From contig AZLU01000305.1 of NCBI GenBank assembly GCA_002224055.1, positions 1 through 39,828 of the forward strand: DNA of 39,828 nt. Direction: 5' to 3'. The stretch comes from Pezizomycotina sp. ARF18 (lineage: Eukaryota > Ascomycota). The notes under the pieces were generated by a model. The model saw only the letters and a program-made list of their open reading frames with translations, had not been told where the DNA came from and made no database searches. Position numbers and translations under genes: made by a program. Below, piece after piece: positions 24,347 through 35,051 of this stretch. Position 1 is the first letter of the stretch. The number at the start of each line of letters is the position of its first letter.

Positions 24347-24907
24347 TGTCGGATGCTCTGGAGATTGTGGAGAGTGAGGGTTCGTCGAAATGGCGATAGG
24401 AGGAGGACGATGGGAGATTGAGACGGAGGTTTGACTTTGTCGAAAGAAGAAGAAAAGAAGGGAGAAAAAAGAATAGTAGAGTATTAGGGAGACCGATATC
24501 TGTCCAAAGAATTTGCAGTAACGGTAGTAATAGCAGCAATACTAGTAATAGTAATAATAGCAGTAGTAATTTCCTCCTCACAACGAGTCATGTCTCACCA
24601 ATTTGTTCCCCCGTGAAAAGCCGCGCCTCCCTAAAATAAAAAATAATGAAATATAACGAAAAATTCTGCTCTCTTAAGGATGACTAAGCCTGGTAATGAG
24701 AAAAAAGAATTGAAGGGAAAAAAAAAAAAAAAACGTGCTCAAATTGTTTCTCGAGGGATGTAGCTTAGAAACAGAAAACCTCCCTTTATTCTTTGTTGGA
24801 ATTGACTATCGTGGGAAAATTAAAAGTATGGATAAAAAGAATTGGAACTAGCAGCAAAAATATCCACACACCAGCAACCAAAACTCAGATATTCGCTTTA
24901 GTGAGCC

Positions 24908-24931
24908 TTTTTTTTTTTTTTTTTTTTTTTT
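24908..24931. repeat. Poly(T) tract, 24 nt
   Basis: Uninterrupted T run on the + strand, about 560 bp upstream of the TF2 start codon (TF2 is on the - strand, so it is an A run in that sense). Confidence 0.9.
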
Positions 24932-25620
24932 AATTCCTGTCAGACAGAAGTCAACCCAGGGGAAGTCAAAAAAGAAGGAGAAAAACCTTAAAAAAAGGGG
25001 TGGACTTGACTATATTCTATACAGACAGATCAGACTAGATATGATAATAAAATCCACACACAACGGTAGCTGAAGAGGACTTCCTCCATTAGACCTTGAC
25101 TTGGGAAATCCTTCTCGGTAAACTTTTCCCGTTCAAGGGTCTCCGAAGCAAAGCAAGGGAAGGGGTCTATGTATGACATTACATGAAGCAAGAAAGCTAG
25201 CGACGCTTTGGGTTCCATTTCTGCTTCAGGCGGCTAAAAGCAAGCAAGAGAGAGGTGTCGTGTGATAGGTAAGTGTAATGAATAAGTCGTGTAATAGTAT
25301 TCCTCAGCTATAACCTACCTTGCTTGCCTGCCAACTGCCAACCAGTGAGAGCGAAGCTGCAGTACTTAGTTTTGCGGGGAGCTGTGCTTCAATACTTCCT
25401 GCTTGCCTGCTTGCCTGCTTCTTTTCCCTTGTCCTCTTTCTATCCATCCTGCTTTGGGAATTGATTGATCCGGGAGTTTGTTTTCTACTTATTTCCTTTA
25501 TTTTTCATTATTTTATATTATTTATTTATTTTTATTTATTCTTATTCAATATTGTTAATTTTTATTATTTTATTTATTTATTCTTTATTATTCTTATTTA
25601 ATTTATTTATTTATTTTTTT

Positions 25621-25857
25621 TATTATTATTTATTATTTATTATTTATTATTTATTATTTATTATTTATTATTTATTATTTATTATTTATTATTTATTATT
25701 TATTATTATTATTTTTTATTATTTATTATTTATTATTTATTATTTATTATTTATTATTTATTATTTATTATTATATTTATTATTTATTATTTATTTTATA
25801 TATTTATTATTTATTTTATTTATTATTTTATTTTATTTTATTTATTTATTATTTATT
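25621..25857. repeat. AT-only heptanucleotide satellite (TTTATTA)n
   Basis: The sequence consists almost only of T and A with a dominant seven-base period (TTTATTA), interrupted by TTATTATT slips and a change to TTTTA/TTTA units after about 25795. Because seven is not a multiple of three, all three frames of a strand translate to the same circularly permuted seven-residue repeat (FIIYYLL), which creates a spurious hydrophobic open frame of about 140 codons. Confidence 0.9.
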
Positions 25858-26322
25858 CTACTCGCATCTACCTCCTTATCCGCTCTCTGAATTAGCCAAT
25901 AATAATAATATTCTTCCAGTTCTGTTTTCCCACTACTTAGGTACATGTGCTTCTTCCCCTATCCCCTACCGCTCCGCCGAACAACCCACTAGTCCCTATA
26001 CGGCTTAAGCTCGATTAGATCTCTCAGCATTCTCTCTCATTTAACGGTCTAAATTTTATGATACCAAAAAACTTCGAACGGCAGAAAAGTTAAGGAGACC
26101 TCTCCACTACCGACAAATATTGATTCCCAACGACATTCCATCAATATCCCAGACGAAACGCCACGATGGAAACATATATATTAACCACGGCATCCCCTCG
26201 ACGATGCATATGCAATTACCTTCAGTCTACAGCTCATCTCATTCCTCCTTAATATATACTCCATATAGACCTAGTATAGCAATCAATCTGATCAATCCGC
26301 AAATATCCGCCAAAATCACAGG

Positions 26323-27898
26323 ATGACGACTGACGCAACCACAACCGTCAGCGACGGAGCAAATACGCTGCGAAGGTCGGCCTCTTCAAGAACGCATCCA
26401 ATTTCGCAGCTTCAACTCTACGAAGGTCGCCATAATCGATTACCATCAAGAACACATCTTTCACGTTCAAGCAACTCCTCGCGATACCGCACGCACAAAG
26501 TCACTCTTTCTCGGCTCCTCGGCTGCCTCCGACTGGAGACCTCGCCGAGCAGCGCATCTCATACCTCATCCCTCCGGTTACGACTACGTCGTGACTCAAT
26601 GGGCCATCTGGGCCGCCGGCGGAATCGCGGTACCGCTGTGCGTCTCGCACCCCTCAAAGAGATGCACTACACCATCTCGGACTCGCAGCCGAGCCTCGTC
26701 GTCGTCCACCCTTCGTTCTCTGCGCAAGCAGCGAGCTTTAAGAAGGAATTTCCTCATATCAAAATACACGAATTTACTCCGCTAAGTCCTTCGGACGATA
26801 TTACCGATGTGGTATTCACGCAGCCGTTCGAGGATAACAGAGGTGCGCTGATGATATATACCTCCGGCACGACCTCGAAACCCAAGGGCTGCGTATCACG
26901 CACCTCAACCTCGACTCGCAGCTCCGGCACCTTAACGCCGCGTGGGAGTACTCACTGACGACCACCTCGTGCATTGTACTCCCTTACACCACGTCCACGG
27001 CATCGTGCCCGCCCTCAACGCCACGCTTAACGCCGGCGCACGGTAGAAATGCACGCCAAATTCGACCCGTCGGTCGTCTGGGAGCGGTGGAAGTCCGGCG
27101 CTACGACGCTGTTCATGGCCGTCCCGACGGTCTACTCCCGCCTCATCGCATACTACGACAGCAATATCAAAAATAAACCCCTCGAGGAGGAATACCTCGA
27201 TGGAGCGAGGCGGTTACGGTTATGTGTATCCGGCAGCGCTGCGCTACCGACGAGCATAAAGCACCGGTTTAGGGAGATTACGGGACAAACGTTACTCGAG
27301 CGGTACGGCATGACGGAGATCGGTATGGGTATTAGTTGTAAAATACGACTTTAGTGGGCGTATAGATGGCGCAGTGGGCTGGCCACTGCACGAATCTATA
27401 CAGGTTCGCCTGGTAAAGGAGAACGGGAGATTGGTGACGAGGGAGATACAGATTAAAGGCCCCAACGTTTTTCGGGAGTACTGGAATAGACCGGAGGCTA
27501 CAGCGAAGGAATTCGACGGGGAGTATTTCAAGACGGGCGATGTAGCGCACGCGAGATCCCCAAACGGGTGCTTATTACATCCACGGGCGAGCGTCCGTGG
27601 ATATTATCAAATCCGGGGTTATAAAATCAGCGCGTTGGACGTAGAGCGTGCTATTCTATCCTGCGTGCCCGGGGCGGTAGAGACTGCTGTCGTTGGGCTC
27701 GAAGATGAGGAGTGGGGCCAGCGCGTTGCGGCCGTTGTCCGCTTCGAGAACGGGAAGGAAGAGGAAGGCAACGATATCAAGAGGTTTAGGAACAGGTTGA
27801 GGGAGGAATTGGCCGCGTACAAGATACCCAGCGTCGTGAAGGTCGTCGGTAGTATAGATAGGAATGCGATGGGGAAAGTGAATAAGAAGGATTTGTAA
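26323..27898 (+). CDS. ANL-family acyl-CoA synthetase, ACSF3/malonyl-CoA synthetase-like, frames broken
   Basis: Expected to activate a carboxylate (malonate or methylmalonate in the closest characterised families) with ATP and CoA. After allowing frame changes, motifs appear in family order: LFKNASNFAAS; HIFTFKQLL; QWAIWAAGGIAVPLCVSHP; the phosphate-binding loop YTSGTTSKPKG; LPLHHVHGIVPALNATLNAG; ATTLFMAVPTVYSRLI (with the Arg found in the YxRL motif of MatB-like enzymes); LLERYGMTEIGMG; GRIDGAVGWPL; the TGD hinge; GRASVDIIKSG(G)YKISALD; and the C-terminal catalytic Lys motif GKVNKKDL just before the stop. Total length of about 525 codons fits ACSF3-like proteins. The ATG at 26323 is the best start but lies upstream of a frame change. 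About eight indels are inferred, including an extra base near 27548 (GCGCACG) and a missing G in GGGG at 27615-27618. No C-terminal SKL signal. It is divergent from TF2. Confidence 0.87.
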
Positions 27899-29424
27899 GG
27901 AAGCTTTGGCCGCAGGTTTGCGTGTAAGCAGTTGGGAATGGCGACGAATTGGGAGGAAGATTGTTTTCTTGCTTGTATTGGTTTTGCGCTTGTGATGATT
28001 TTTCTTTTTTCTTCCCTCGCTTTTATTTTTTTTTGATTTTTTTTTATACTACTAGTGGTAAGGCAGCTTTTCTCTCTCGCATTAATAAACTATACGATGC
28101 TGCTTATAGCGTCTCTCTTAACCTCACTCAACCTTGACCCAGATACTGCTTGGATACACCCGTTTAGATTAACCTGGCAAAAAAGCGAGCTTAGCATCAT
28201 CGTTATTCGCAAGGAAAGGGTTAGCTGGAACAGCAAGTCAAAATTTTCTACTACTGCTAGTGTATATCTCAAATTTATGTTAGACCATTTTCCCACAAAA
28301 AACACGATAAATAATAACTACCTAGGACCTACAGGCGCTAAAGCTTCCTTGAAATATAATAATATATCATTATATACTTATGTACACATAACAAAACTGC
28401 ACAGCTAAGCGTCTCCCTTTCAGCTGTTGAAAGGGGGAAAACTACTAAAAAAAAAAGGATTTAAGTCTCAGCGTGAACTATCAGGATGGAATACTTACGT
28501 TGTTGGAAGCTAACCAATCGCAACACTATTGAGAAAAACATTTATAATATAATGTTGAGAGGTAAGTAGATGAGCTCACGAGAGGGCTGCTGGAATCTAG
28601 TATTATTATTAGTGACTCTCTACTTATCTTTTTTCGCGAGCTCCCAATTAGTGTTATTCAGCTAAATAGATAGAACTGCGAATCTTAAATACATCATCAT
28701 CGTATAAATCTACTAGACCATAGGCTATGATATCTCGAAAAGAAAATGCTCGAAGTACCCATAACTAAGGATATATATTTATTCTTAAAAGCTAAGGCCG
28801 CTGCACCTATTCTGCTGTGACTCTTAAGTTTTTTTTCTTTTCACTAGCTGCGGATATATCTATCGCGTATCGCGAAGTAGGGAATATTAATACTTTTTAA
28901 GGACTCGAGCAGTTAGCGTTATAATTTCTTTCGCTGTATGTACATAAGACAAAAAAAAAAAAAAAAAAGTCCGAGTCCCCAACGAGAATACACTGGTAGC
29001 GAACTTCATCTTGGTTCTACTTACAATGTTAACCCCCCACGCTTTAATTCCCCTTGACAGTTCATCAAAGTAGATCAAGGTGGTTTTAAGACTCATACAT
29101 TCACTATCTGATTATGAAGAAGAGCTAGCGAACGAGAACTATAGACAATATAGATATATATAGTGAATGAATACCTAAGTAGGCCTCTCTCTCTCTCTCT
29201 CTTTTTTTTCTGTCTCTTCCCGTTTACTCGGTAAGAATTTTATGAATCGTACAGATCCCCATTCTACCGTATCATCTTACCTTTCCGGAGTATTTTACAA
29301 GACCAAGACCATTTCACTTTTTTAAGTTTGTTTATAACTTCTATAACATTGACTTATTTATCTATCTATATTCCTTTCCTCTTCCTCTCTTTGCTCAGCT
29401 TTTTTTTTTAATTAAAAAAAAAAA
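27899..29424. other. AT-rich intergenic stretch
   Basis: No gene recognised. It starts with the 3' region of the synthetase. It contains an 8-bp hairpin, CCCTTTCA (28415-28422)/TGAAAGGG (28428-28435), an inverted repeat TAAGTAGA...TCTACTTA (arms near 28563-28570 and 28619-28626), an A run at 28952-28969, a (CT)n run near 29186-29202 and A/T runs at 29400-29424. Confidence 0.5.
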
Positions 29425-30304
29425 GATGGACGAACAAGTTCCTGAAAGCGCTCGGCGTCATGGGCGAGTAGATCTGGGGTAATGGGCAAGGGACGATCGT
29501 GTTCGCTCAGGCCTTCGGGCATGAGGAGAACCTGATTTTTCGCTTCACGAAATTAATTCGAAAGACGACGTACGGGATCGCATTCCCTGGCGACGCGTAT
29601 CGTGAACTGTTATCATGACCTGGACGTCGAAAAGTTCCAGCGATACGTTTCCGGATCGAGCCTCCATGCGCCCGGCGTTGTGGTCGGCTGTTGCTACGGT
29701 CTGGGCGGAGTGTAGTAATGAACCTGCGGTTAGGATCCAGACGTTATAGAGATATGCACGGGTCGACCGTTTCCGACCCGCCGCAGATTAAATGGCGTAT
29801 TTGCCAGAGGAGCTGTTTGACGAATACGTCGAACTTCTGCTGCAGCGTAGCCAAATGCCCGGTAAGCAGCTGCTGAACACGGTGGACTTTAGGAGTCTCC
29901 ACCCGTTTAATACGGATGGGAACCCCGCGGACCGTATGCAGCCCAGGGCGGAGTGATGCCACAGATGGCCGCGGCGGTCGCGCACATGGGCACGAAGGTT
30001 AAGCCCGTTGAAATTCCTTGTCGGCGCGGATTCCAACGTCGTGCTCGCGGACGGGAGCAGTGCGATGGTACTGGTACGGAGGCTGCGGTGGTGTTCAGCT
30101 TGGGACGGTGCATGTTGATGGCTCTACGCGAGCCGGACGCGGACGCCTTTGAGGACGTTGAAGCGGTGGAAGAGTGGGAGTCGGAGGGAGGATATTCCGG
30201 CGGCTTGGAAAGATGTTGTGCAGCGTTTTCTTGTGCGTGATCAGAATGAGAGGATGGGATTGAGTGAGCTTCTGGAGTTCTGGGATGGTGCGAGGGGGGG
30301 ATAA
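29425..30304 (+). CDS. Unrecognised coding-like region, frames broken
   Basis: Higher-GC sequence with protein-like segments in shifting frames: MDEQVPESARRHG at 29426; GTIVFAQAFGHEENLIFRF near 29500; CYHDLDVEKFQRYVSGSSL near 29610; MAYLPEELFDEYVELLLQRS and NTVDFRSLHPFNTDGNPADR at 29790-29930; ADSNVVLADGSSAMVL near 30025; and KDVVQRFLVRDQNERMGLSE ending with a stop at 30302-30304. The + strand reads better than the - strand because it gives mixed hydrophobic and charged stretches and a sensible end. No family recognised and no introns assigned. It is either a gene damaged by sequence indels like its neighbours or a true pseudogene. Confidence 0.4.
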
Positions 30305-30617
30305 GTGAAAGTGAATATATATCTACAAGCATATTCGATATTTACACGGGAGAAAACCCAATATAAACACGACTTAGGTGAATACTTTCTTTTGTATCTT
30401 CGTACCAATAACAATAGAGAAGATTCAGGAAACGGAAAAGTCTATAACTTCATAGAATAGATTGTGTGAATGTCTAAATCTTGAGTTTAAAACAAACATA
30501 TATTAAAGCACGACCTTGACCATCGACTTCGAAATTGAACAAAAAAGGAATTTTCGCTCGCACAGACCATTGCTCCTCCAGTGCTTCCCCCGAGATTCTC
30601 TTAATGTAGGTTAAGTA

Positions 30618-31321
30618 ATGCCCGCGAAACATCGATACCTATCATCTGGAGATGCTGACCTTCTATATTTCGTTGCACTTGCCTATACAAAGATATTCGA
30701 CAATGTTGTTGACGTCCTAACGCTCAAAAACATACGCCTCATGTCGAACTTCTTGCAGAGCTGCGTCGATAAATCGGTACCTTTCGGCACCATCAAGTTT
30801 CATAAAGATCGAGATTACCCGAGAGAGAAGTTTCTACAGCACCAGAAGGTCATTTGCTGCGATTTGTACACACTGTCGTATTTTACTCTTCTTCGTACTT
30901 TCTGTCAACTGCGACTATTATATCACCGGAGACACGTATAAAAAACGCCAGCAATGCACAAACTTGTGAATGGGACCGTAGGCTGTTAATCCAATCGATA
31001 GCTGGTGAGCTTTTCCCTGCCTTTAATTTTGACGGCGACGACGAGTACTTGATTATTCGGCGGACTGGGGTCAAGTGGTATTTTCGAGAGGTTTTTTCTC
31101 TTGTGCGTTGATGACGGCCTCCTCTGCCTTTTTCAGCGGGAGGGTGAGACGACGACGGCCACAGTCGCGGAGAACTTTCATATCAGCGAGGTATTTTATC
31201 ATAGGTGCTATATCCCGTACTGAAAGTCTATGGCGGGGCGTACCAGCTACGTGCCGACTTATTCCGTGGATTGGATAGAGGTTCGAGAGGGAAGTTCGAA
31301 ACGTTGATAGAGAAGGTCTAA
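30618..31321 (+). CDS. Unrecognised coding-like region, frames broken
   Basis: The first part, from ATG 30618, includes SGDADLLYFVALAYTKIFDN, VDVLTLKNIRLMSNFLQSCV and FHKDRDYPREKFLQHQKV. The last part contains ENFHISEVFYH near 31170 and YGGAYQLRADLFRGLDRGSR followed by GKFETLIEKV and TAA at 31319-31321. The middle (about 30900-31100) contains FDGDDEYLIIRRTGVKWYF. The pieces may be one gene with frame changes or two. No family recognised. It could also be continuous with the preceding coding-like region (gap about 310 bp). Confidence 0.35.
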
Positions 31322-31591
31322 GCGTCAGAAGATGTGTGTTTACAGATTTAATGGGGACAAAGTTATCTAGTAGAAAAGCTACCTTGGGGTAAGCCCGCCG
31401 GACTGAATAATATTAAAAATCGTATTGAGATATTTGAAATTTAGGTTGAAGCATTGAGATGGACATGATATTTACAGGTGATAGTAGCTCGTCTAGCGCT
31501 TATTCTCGTCCGTTCAATGGATCAGAAAGTCATGGCCGGGTAGACCCACAATCTTCCAGTATGATAGCATGATGATAGCTGGTGCCGCCAT

Positions 31592-31650
31592 GTGCCGCCG
31601 GTTTAGGTCTCCCCATATAATTTTATATGTGGTATTTAAACCTGCGGCAC
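31592..31650. other. 59-nt imperfect hairpin, pre-miRNA-like in size
   Basis: The left arm starts GTGCCGCCGGTTTA and the right arm ends TTAAACCTGCGGCAC; they pair along 14 positions with one mismatch. After an internal loop with G-U pairs, CCCATATAA pairs with TTATATGTGG with a single bulge, leaving a two- to three-base loop. A partial copy of the arm (GGTGCCGCCAT) lies directly to the left at 31581-31591. It could be a small-RNA precursor, a foldback remnant of a mobile element or a regulatory dyad. It is in a 640-bp gap between genes in which I see no other feature apart from AT-rich sequence. Confidence 0.6.
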
Positions 31651-31965
31651 CCCACCGAGTCTCTCTCCTTCTATCTGTTATTTCCGCCCAGTATATGAAT
31701 TTCGGGATATCCCTGTATTTACCTAAGATTTAATTTGGAAGACATTTTAACGACTCTCAAAACCTCATCGCCTTAAATTCTGCTAGGACTGGTCGAGAAG
31801 GCTTTTGCATGACTTCATGCATACACGCTGTGGGGTCCATGTAGATAGCAAGGACGAGCAAGCACGGCTGTTTCTCCACATACTAAGTATGAAAAAAAAC
31901 ATGTTCTGCGCGAAAAAGCCTTCTTTTGGGAGATTTATAATAGGCATTCATTCCCACCAGGTGAG

Positions 31966-33313
31966 GTGAGTTTAGATTCCATCAATTCAGGAATCACAAT
32001 GTCGTGCGCTTTACGTACCAAGTCCTTTCTTTCTCATTATTCGACCCTACAAACTCTAATTCAAATCTTTGAGAGTGTGCAACATACTTGTTCAGCGAAA
32101 ATGTTTACAAATTCTTCAAGACGACGCTCAAATTGCTACGCGAAGAATCGCCCTTACCCTTCTTTTCAAGTAAGTCGAGTTCAATAGAACTCCCCATACG
32201 TTACTTGTGGATTGCATAATCTTATATAGCTATTTATAAACAAAGGAGAGCGGAAATACAAAAATCCAATATCGGATCAGCTATCGAAATTATGCAAAAA
32301 GCGCCTCTCAAAGATTGCTAAAGAATTTCAGGGTATTAGCGAGCTTATAATAGACAGTGACGAGTTTACGGTATTTCCGGCAGAGCAATGGAACGAGGTA
32401 TATGATCCAGGGCAGATACCTCCGGAATATCGTTATTGCTTCTTTGACAAAGAAGGAGATATTATTGCGACTCTCCACGGATACAGATACCGGGCCCCGG
32501 AGAGAACTACGACGAACTGTTAGAGTGGCTCTCCAACACTTGCATTGTGGACAGCTGGAGCCAAGCTGTAAAAACCTCCTCTTGACGACATGCGAAGACA
32601 AACATTCGAAATTTCGGCCAAATCCAAGGCCTTCGACATCTTGCGGATGTGGGACAGCGCAGAATCCCACTTCGAAGAAATAAAACCGGAACTCACGCTG
32701 TTGGGCTTGAACAAGGTTTACGACGGTATTGAGATAAAGCTCCACGCCTTGGAGGAATTCACTCAAGTTGACAACGAGAATTTTTCAGGACGCGAAAGCC
32801 TCGTGTTCTTCGCGAGTTCGATGCTTACCCGCAGAACCAGCATGATGTAAGTTGATGTGATGCAATTTTGGTACTGCTGCCGGGTGCTAATATCTCAGCA
32901 AAGCAGTTCAATAAATCTGCCTTCACGACGATCATCTACATATTCACCTTGATATCTTTCCTCCCTCAATTTTCGCATGGCAGAACTCGACCGACGACGT
33001 CGGTCGCACGTCCGACCCGGACTTTTGGCTCCTGCTTCAGAGCTCCGCGATGCAGCTGCTGGGAATATTCACCGCTATTATTCCCTATCTACAAGAATCC
33101 CCGGACCGAAAGTTGGCCCTGGGTCGTAACTTTTGCGATTATCGGTAGCGTATGTGCTGTGTTGTAATACCGCTATATATTTACATCCCGGTAAAGTGGG
33201 GAGCTATACTGTCGTACTTCGGAGTCGCGGCGCAGATATTGCTGGCGCTGCAGCTGGGGCTGGAGACCGACGCCGTCGCGGTGCCTTCTCCTGCGAAACC
33301 GAAGGGGAAATAA
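31966..33313 (+). CDS. Fungal protein of unknown function with a C-terminal membrane region, frames broken
   Basis: Segments in order: an N-terminal part around 32040-32165 ending LLFK at a GTAAGT donor; after an intron (32170-32229) KLCKKRLSKIAKEFQGISEL, IIDSDEFTVFPAEQWNEVYD and FDKEGDIIATLHGYRYRAPE; NYDELLEWLSNTCIVDSWSQ near 32503-32565; ESHFEEIKPELTLLGLNKVY near 32660-32720; then, across an intron at 32847-32983, QNQHD-NSTDDVGRTSDPDFW. The C-terminus has three hydrophobic stretches: LLLQSSAMQLLGIFTAIIPY, VTFAIIGSVCAVL and ILSYFGVAAQILLALQLGLE, ending PAKPKGK and TAA at 33311-33313. Membrane insertion of the C-terminus is inferred from hydrophobicity. Start and most of the N-terminal frame are uncertain. 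Function unknown. Confidence 0.55.
32170..32229 (+). other. Intron in the membrane-region protein
   Basis: Consensus donor TTCAA|GTAAGTCG and acceptor CTTATATAG. Only 60 nt long. The frame across the junction is not proven because indels surround it. Confidence 0.5.
32847..32983 (+). other. Second intron in the membrane-region protein
   Basis: Donor CATGAT|GTAAGT and acceptor CGCATGGCAG|AACTCG, phase 0, joining PQNQHD to NSTDDVGRT. A pyrimidine-rich stretch precedes the acceptor. Length 137 nt. Confidence 0.7.
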
Positions 33314-33875
33314 GGTCTCTTTGAAAGCTTTACTGCCATTATCACTTCTTTTTGTCTGGTATCTCCACTACTTGCGCACGCTTACCGGACATTGCCGATC
33401 CGGATCGAATGAACAACAATCTTTTCTAAGTTTGAGTATAGAATAAGAAGCAAAATAGATTACTCTAATGCAGCTCATTGCGCCGAAACCGATATTACAA
33501 ATCCGAGAGCAACCTGTGATGCATCGATGGATCCTTTGATAATTCAATAATAAACCTTGTGCCACCAGAATGTTCCTTTCGGTTAATGGTTCCTTGGTTC
33601 TCTTGGCATTTTTTCTCCGAACCGCCGAAACGGCAGAGCGGCGACGCCAAAAAATTTAAAGCTGCCGGGAAAATAGCGTCATAGCCGCAAATCATTTTTT
33701 TTTCTACACCCTCGTAGTAGTAAAAGTCACTCATAAGATAAGAAGATTGAACATCGTACGATTTTGCTGACGAGATAAACGTTCATTAACACCCTTTCCA
33801 TTCTTTTTTCTATCTGTTGCAATTTTTCTCTTTCTTTAGACCTAGCCCGTTATCTGTATATATAATCCGGCCAGG

Positions 33876-35051
33876 ATGTCCGCCGCTGGGATTCGGAGCT
33901 TGAGCTTCTCAGGCAAGGGACGGACGCTATCGCTGCTTCAAACGATCGCGGCAACTTACCAGACTAAAACCTACCGCGAGTATGTACACCCTTTCATCAC
34001 CATCCTCGCCAATCGGCGTCTTCGCGGAAAACCCTCTTCTAGTACCGCGGAGGGGCCCTGCGCCGTACCTACTCTTAATCCCACTCCCACGACGACCGCA
34101 CTGCGTACCTCCGCGTTAACACCTCCCCTTACATCCACCCGCTCAAACTCTTCATCTTCCTCTACTACATCGTCGAAAAACCGCCCGAACCTCGACTTCA
34201 CATCCCTAGCGAAGCTGTACCCGCGAAACGCGCGCGGGGCAACGAAGACCTCTGGTACGTCCTCGTCGCGACCTGCCTCATCGCCTGGCGGCACGAAACC
34301 TCCGTCGTAGACCTGTGGAAGTACCTCTCCACCACTCCTCAAACAATAACTACAACATCCGGCGACCCCCCTACAACAACCGAAGCGAAAGTAAAACCAT
34401 CCGACGAAATCCTCATGAAAACCGCAAGGAGACTACGCGAGGGTATGCTAAAAGCATCCGTCCTAATAGGTTTCCCCCGCGCGATAAACGGACTATCACA
34501 CCTCGCGAAGGAAATTAAGGAAATAATAGTTCGTTACACCTACTATTATCCGCGGAACCATCCCTGCGGGCCGCGGCGTCGAGTAGCGTGAAGATTGAAA
34601 GGGGAGGAAGTTTTCAACGTATTGTACGATAAACATTCGGACCTCGTGCTGGCGAATATGGGCGCTAGCTCCGGCGGGGATCTGAGTTCTTTGCCGTCGC
34701 GAGCGTGTACGGCGAGTTGATGGCGGAGACGAGTATACTTGATTCTGCGGACACGGGATTGTTGGAGTTTGCGTGTTGCCTTTGCGGAGGGTGCGTGGAG
34801 CAGGCGAAAGGGTGAGCAGCGTCGATACATTACCTCTCTACATTTTTTTTTTTTTTTTTTTAAATCGATGATTTGCTAAATTGTTATATTTTTAGGCACA
34901 TGTACGGTTCCCGAAACCTCGGAGCGAAAGGGGAGGAGACCAGAGGTGTTATTAAGCTCGTAAGGGAGATGGCCGGGTGACGAACCACCCGGAGATCGAG
35001 GAGTACTTGGGCGAGATGCCGTTCCTGGAGAAGGCGAACGATTGGGAGTAG
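33876..35051 (+). CDS. AhpD-like / carboxymuconolactone decarboxylase-family protein, frames broken
   Basis: The start is ATG 33876 (MSAAGIRSLSFSGKGRTLSL), followed by TYREYVHPFITILANR. After a frame change near 34080-34110: SPYIHPLKLFIFLYYIVEKP, NEDLWYVLVATCLIAWRHET, and MKTARRLREGMLKASVLIGF continuing PRAINGLSHLAKEIKE. After further changes comes the conserved core: FFAVASVYGELMAETSILDS, LLEFACCLCGGCVEQAKG, then across an intron HMYGSRNLGAKGEE. The stop is TAG at 35049-35051 after FLEKANDWE. The alternation of 'VLIGFPRAING' and 'GHMYGSRNLGA' is typical of a fungal AhpD-like family. AhpD proteins are thiol peroxidases or decarboxylases; the cysteines before the conserved His (CCLCGGC...GH) could be redox-active, but activity is not shown. 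A TATA-like TATATATAA lies only about 20 bp before the ATG. Confidence 0.75.
34812..34895 (+). other. Intron in the AhpD-like gene, containing a T tract
   Basis: Donor GCGAAAGG|GTGAGC and acceptor ATTTTTAG|GCACATG, phase 2, joining QAKG to HMYGSRN. A T run of about 18 nt (34844-34861) fills the middle. Length 84 nt. Confidence 0.85.

Larger units (their letters stand above)
24347..26322. other. Intergenic region between divergent TF2 and the acyl-CoA synthetase
   Basis: TF2 (-) and the synthetase (+) are divergent, so this should hold both promoters. It contains GTAATA/GCAGTA trinucleotide-like repeats at about 24515-24575 (5' leader of TF2), a 24-nt T run at 24908-24931, TGCTTGCC-type short repeats at 25318-25420, and the AT heptanucleotide satellite at 25621-25857. 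No protein family recognised. Confidence 0.55.

Noticed and set aside
24294-24581. Apparent Leu-rich signal peptide on the - strand
   Set aside because: The Leu run comes from GTAATA/GCAGTA repeats in the 5' leader of TF2; the TF2 start at 24346 is in another frame.
25465-25890. Open frame of about 140 codons, highly hydrophobic with a seven-residue repeat
   Set aside because: It is a translation of the TTTATTA satellite; all three frames are open for the same reason.
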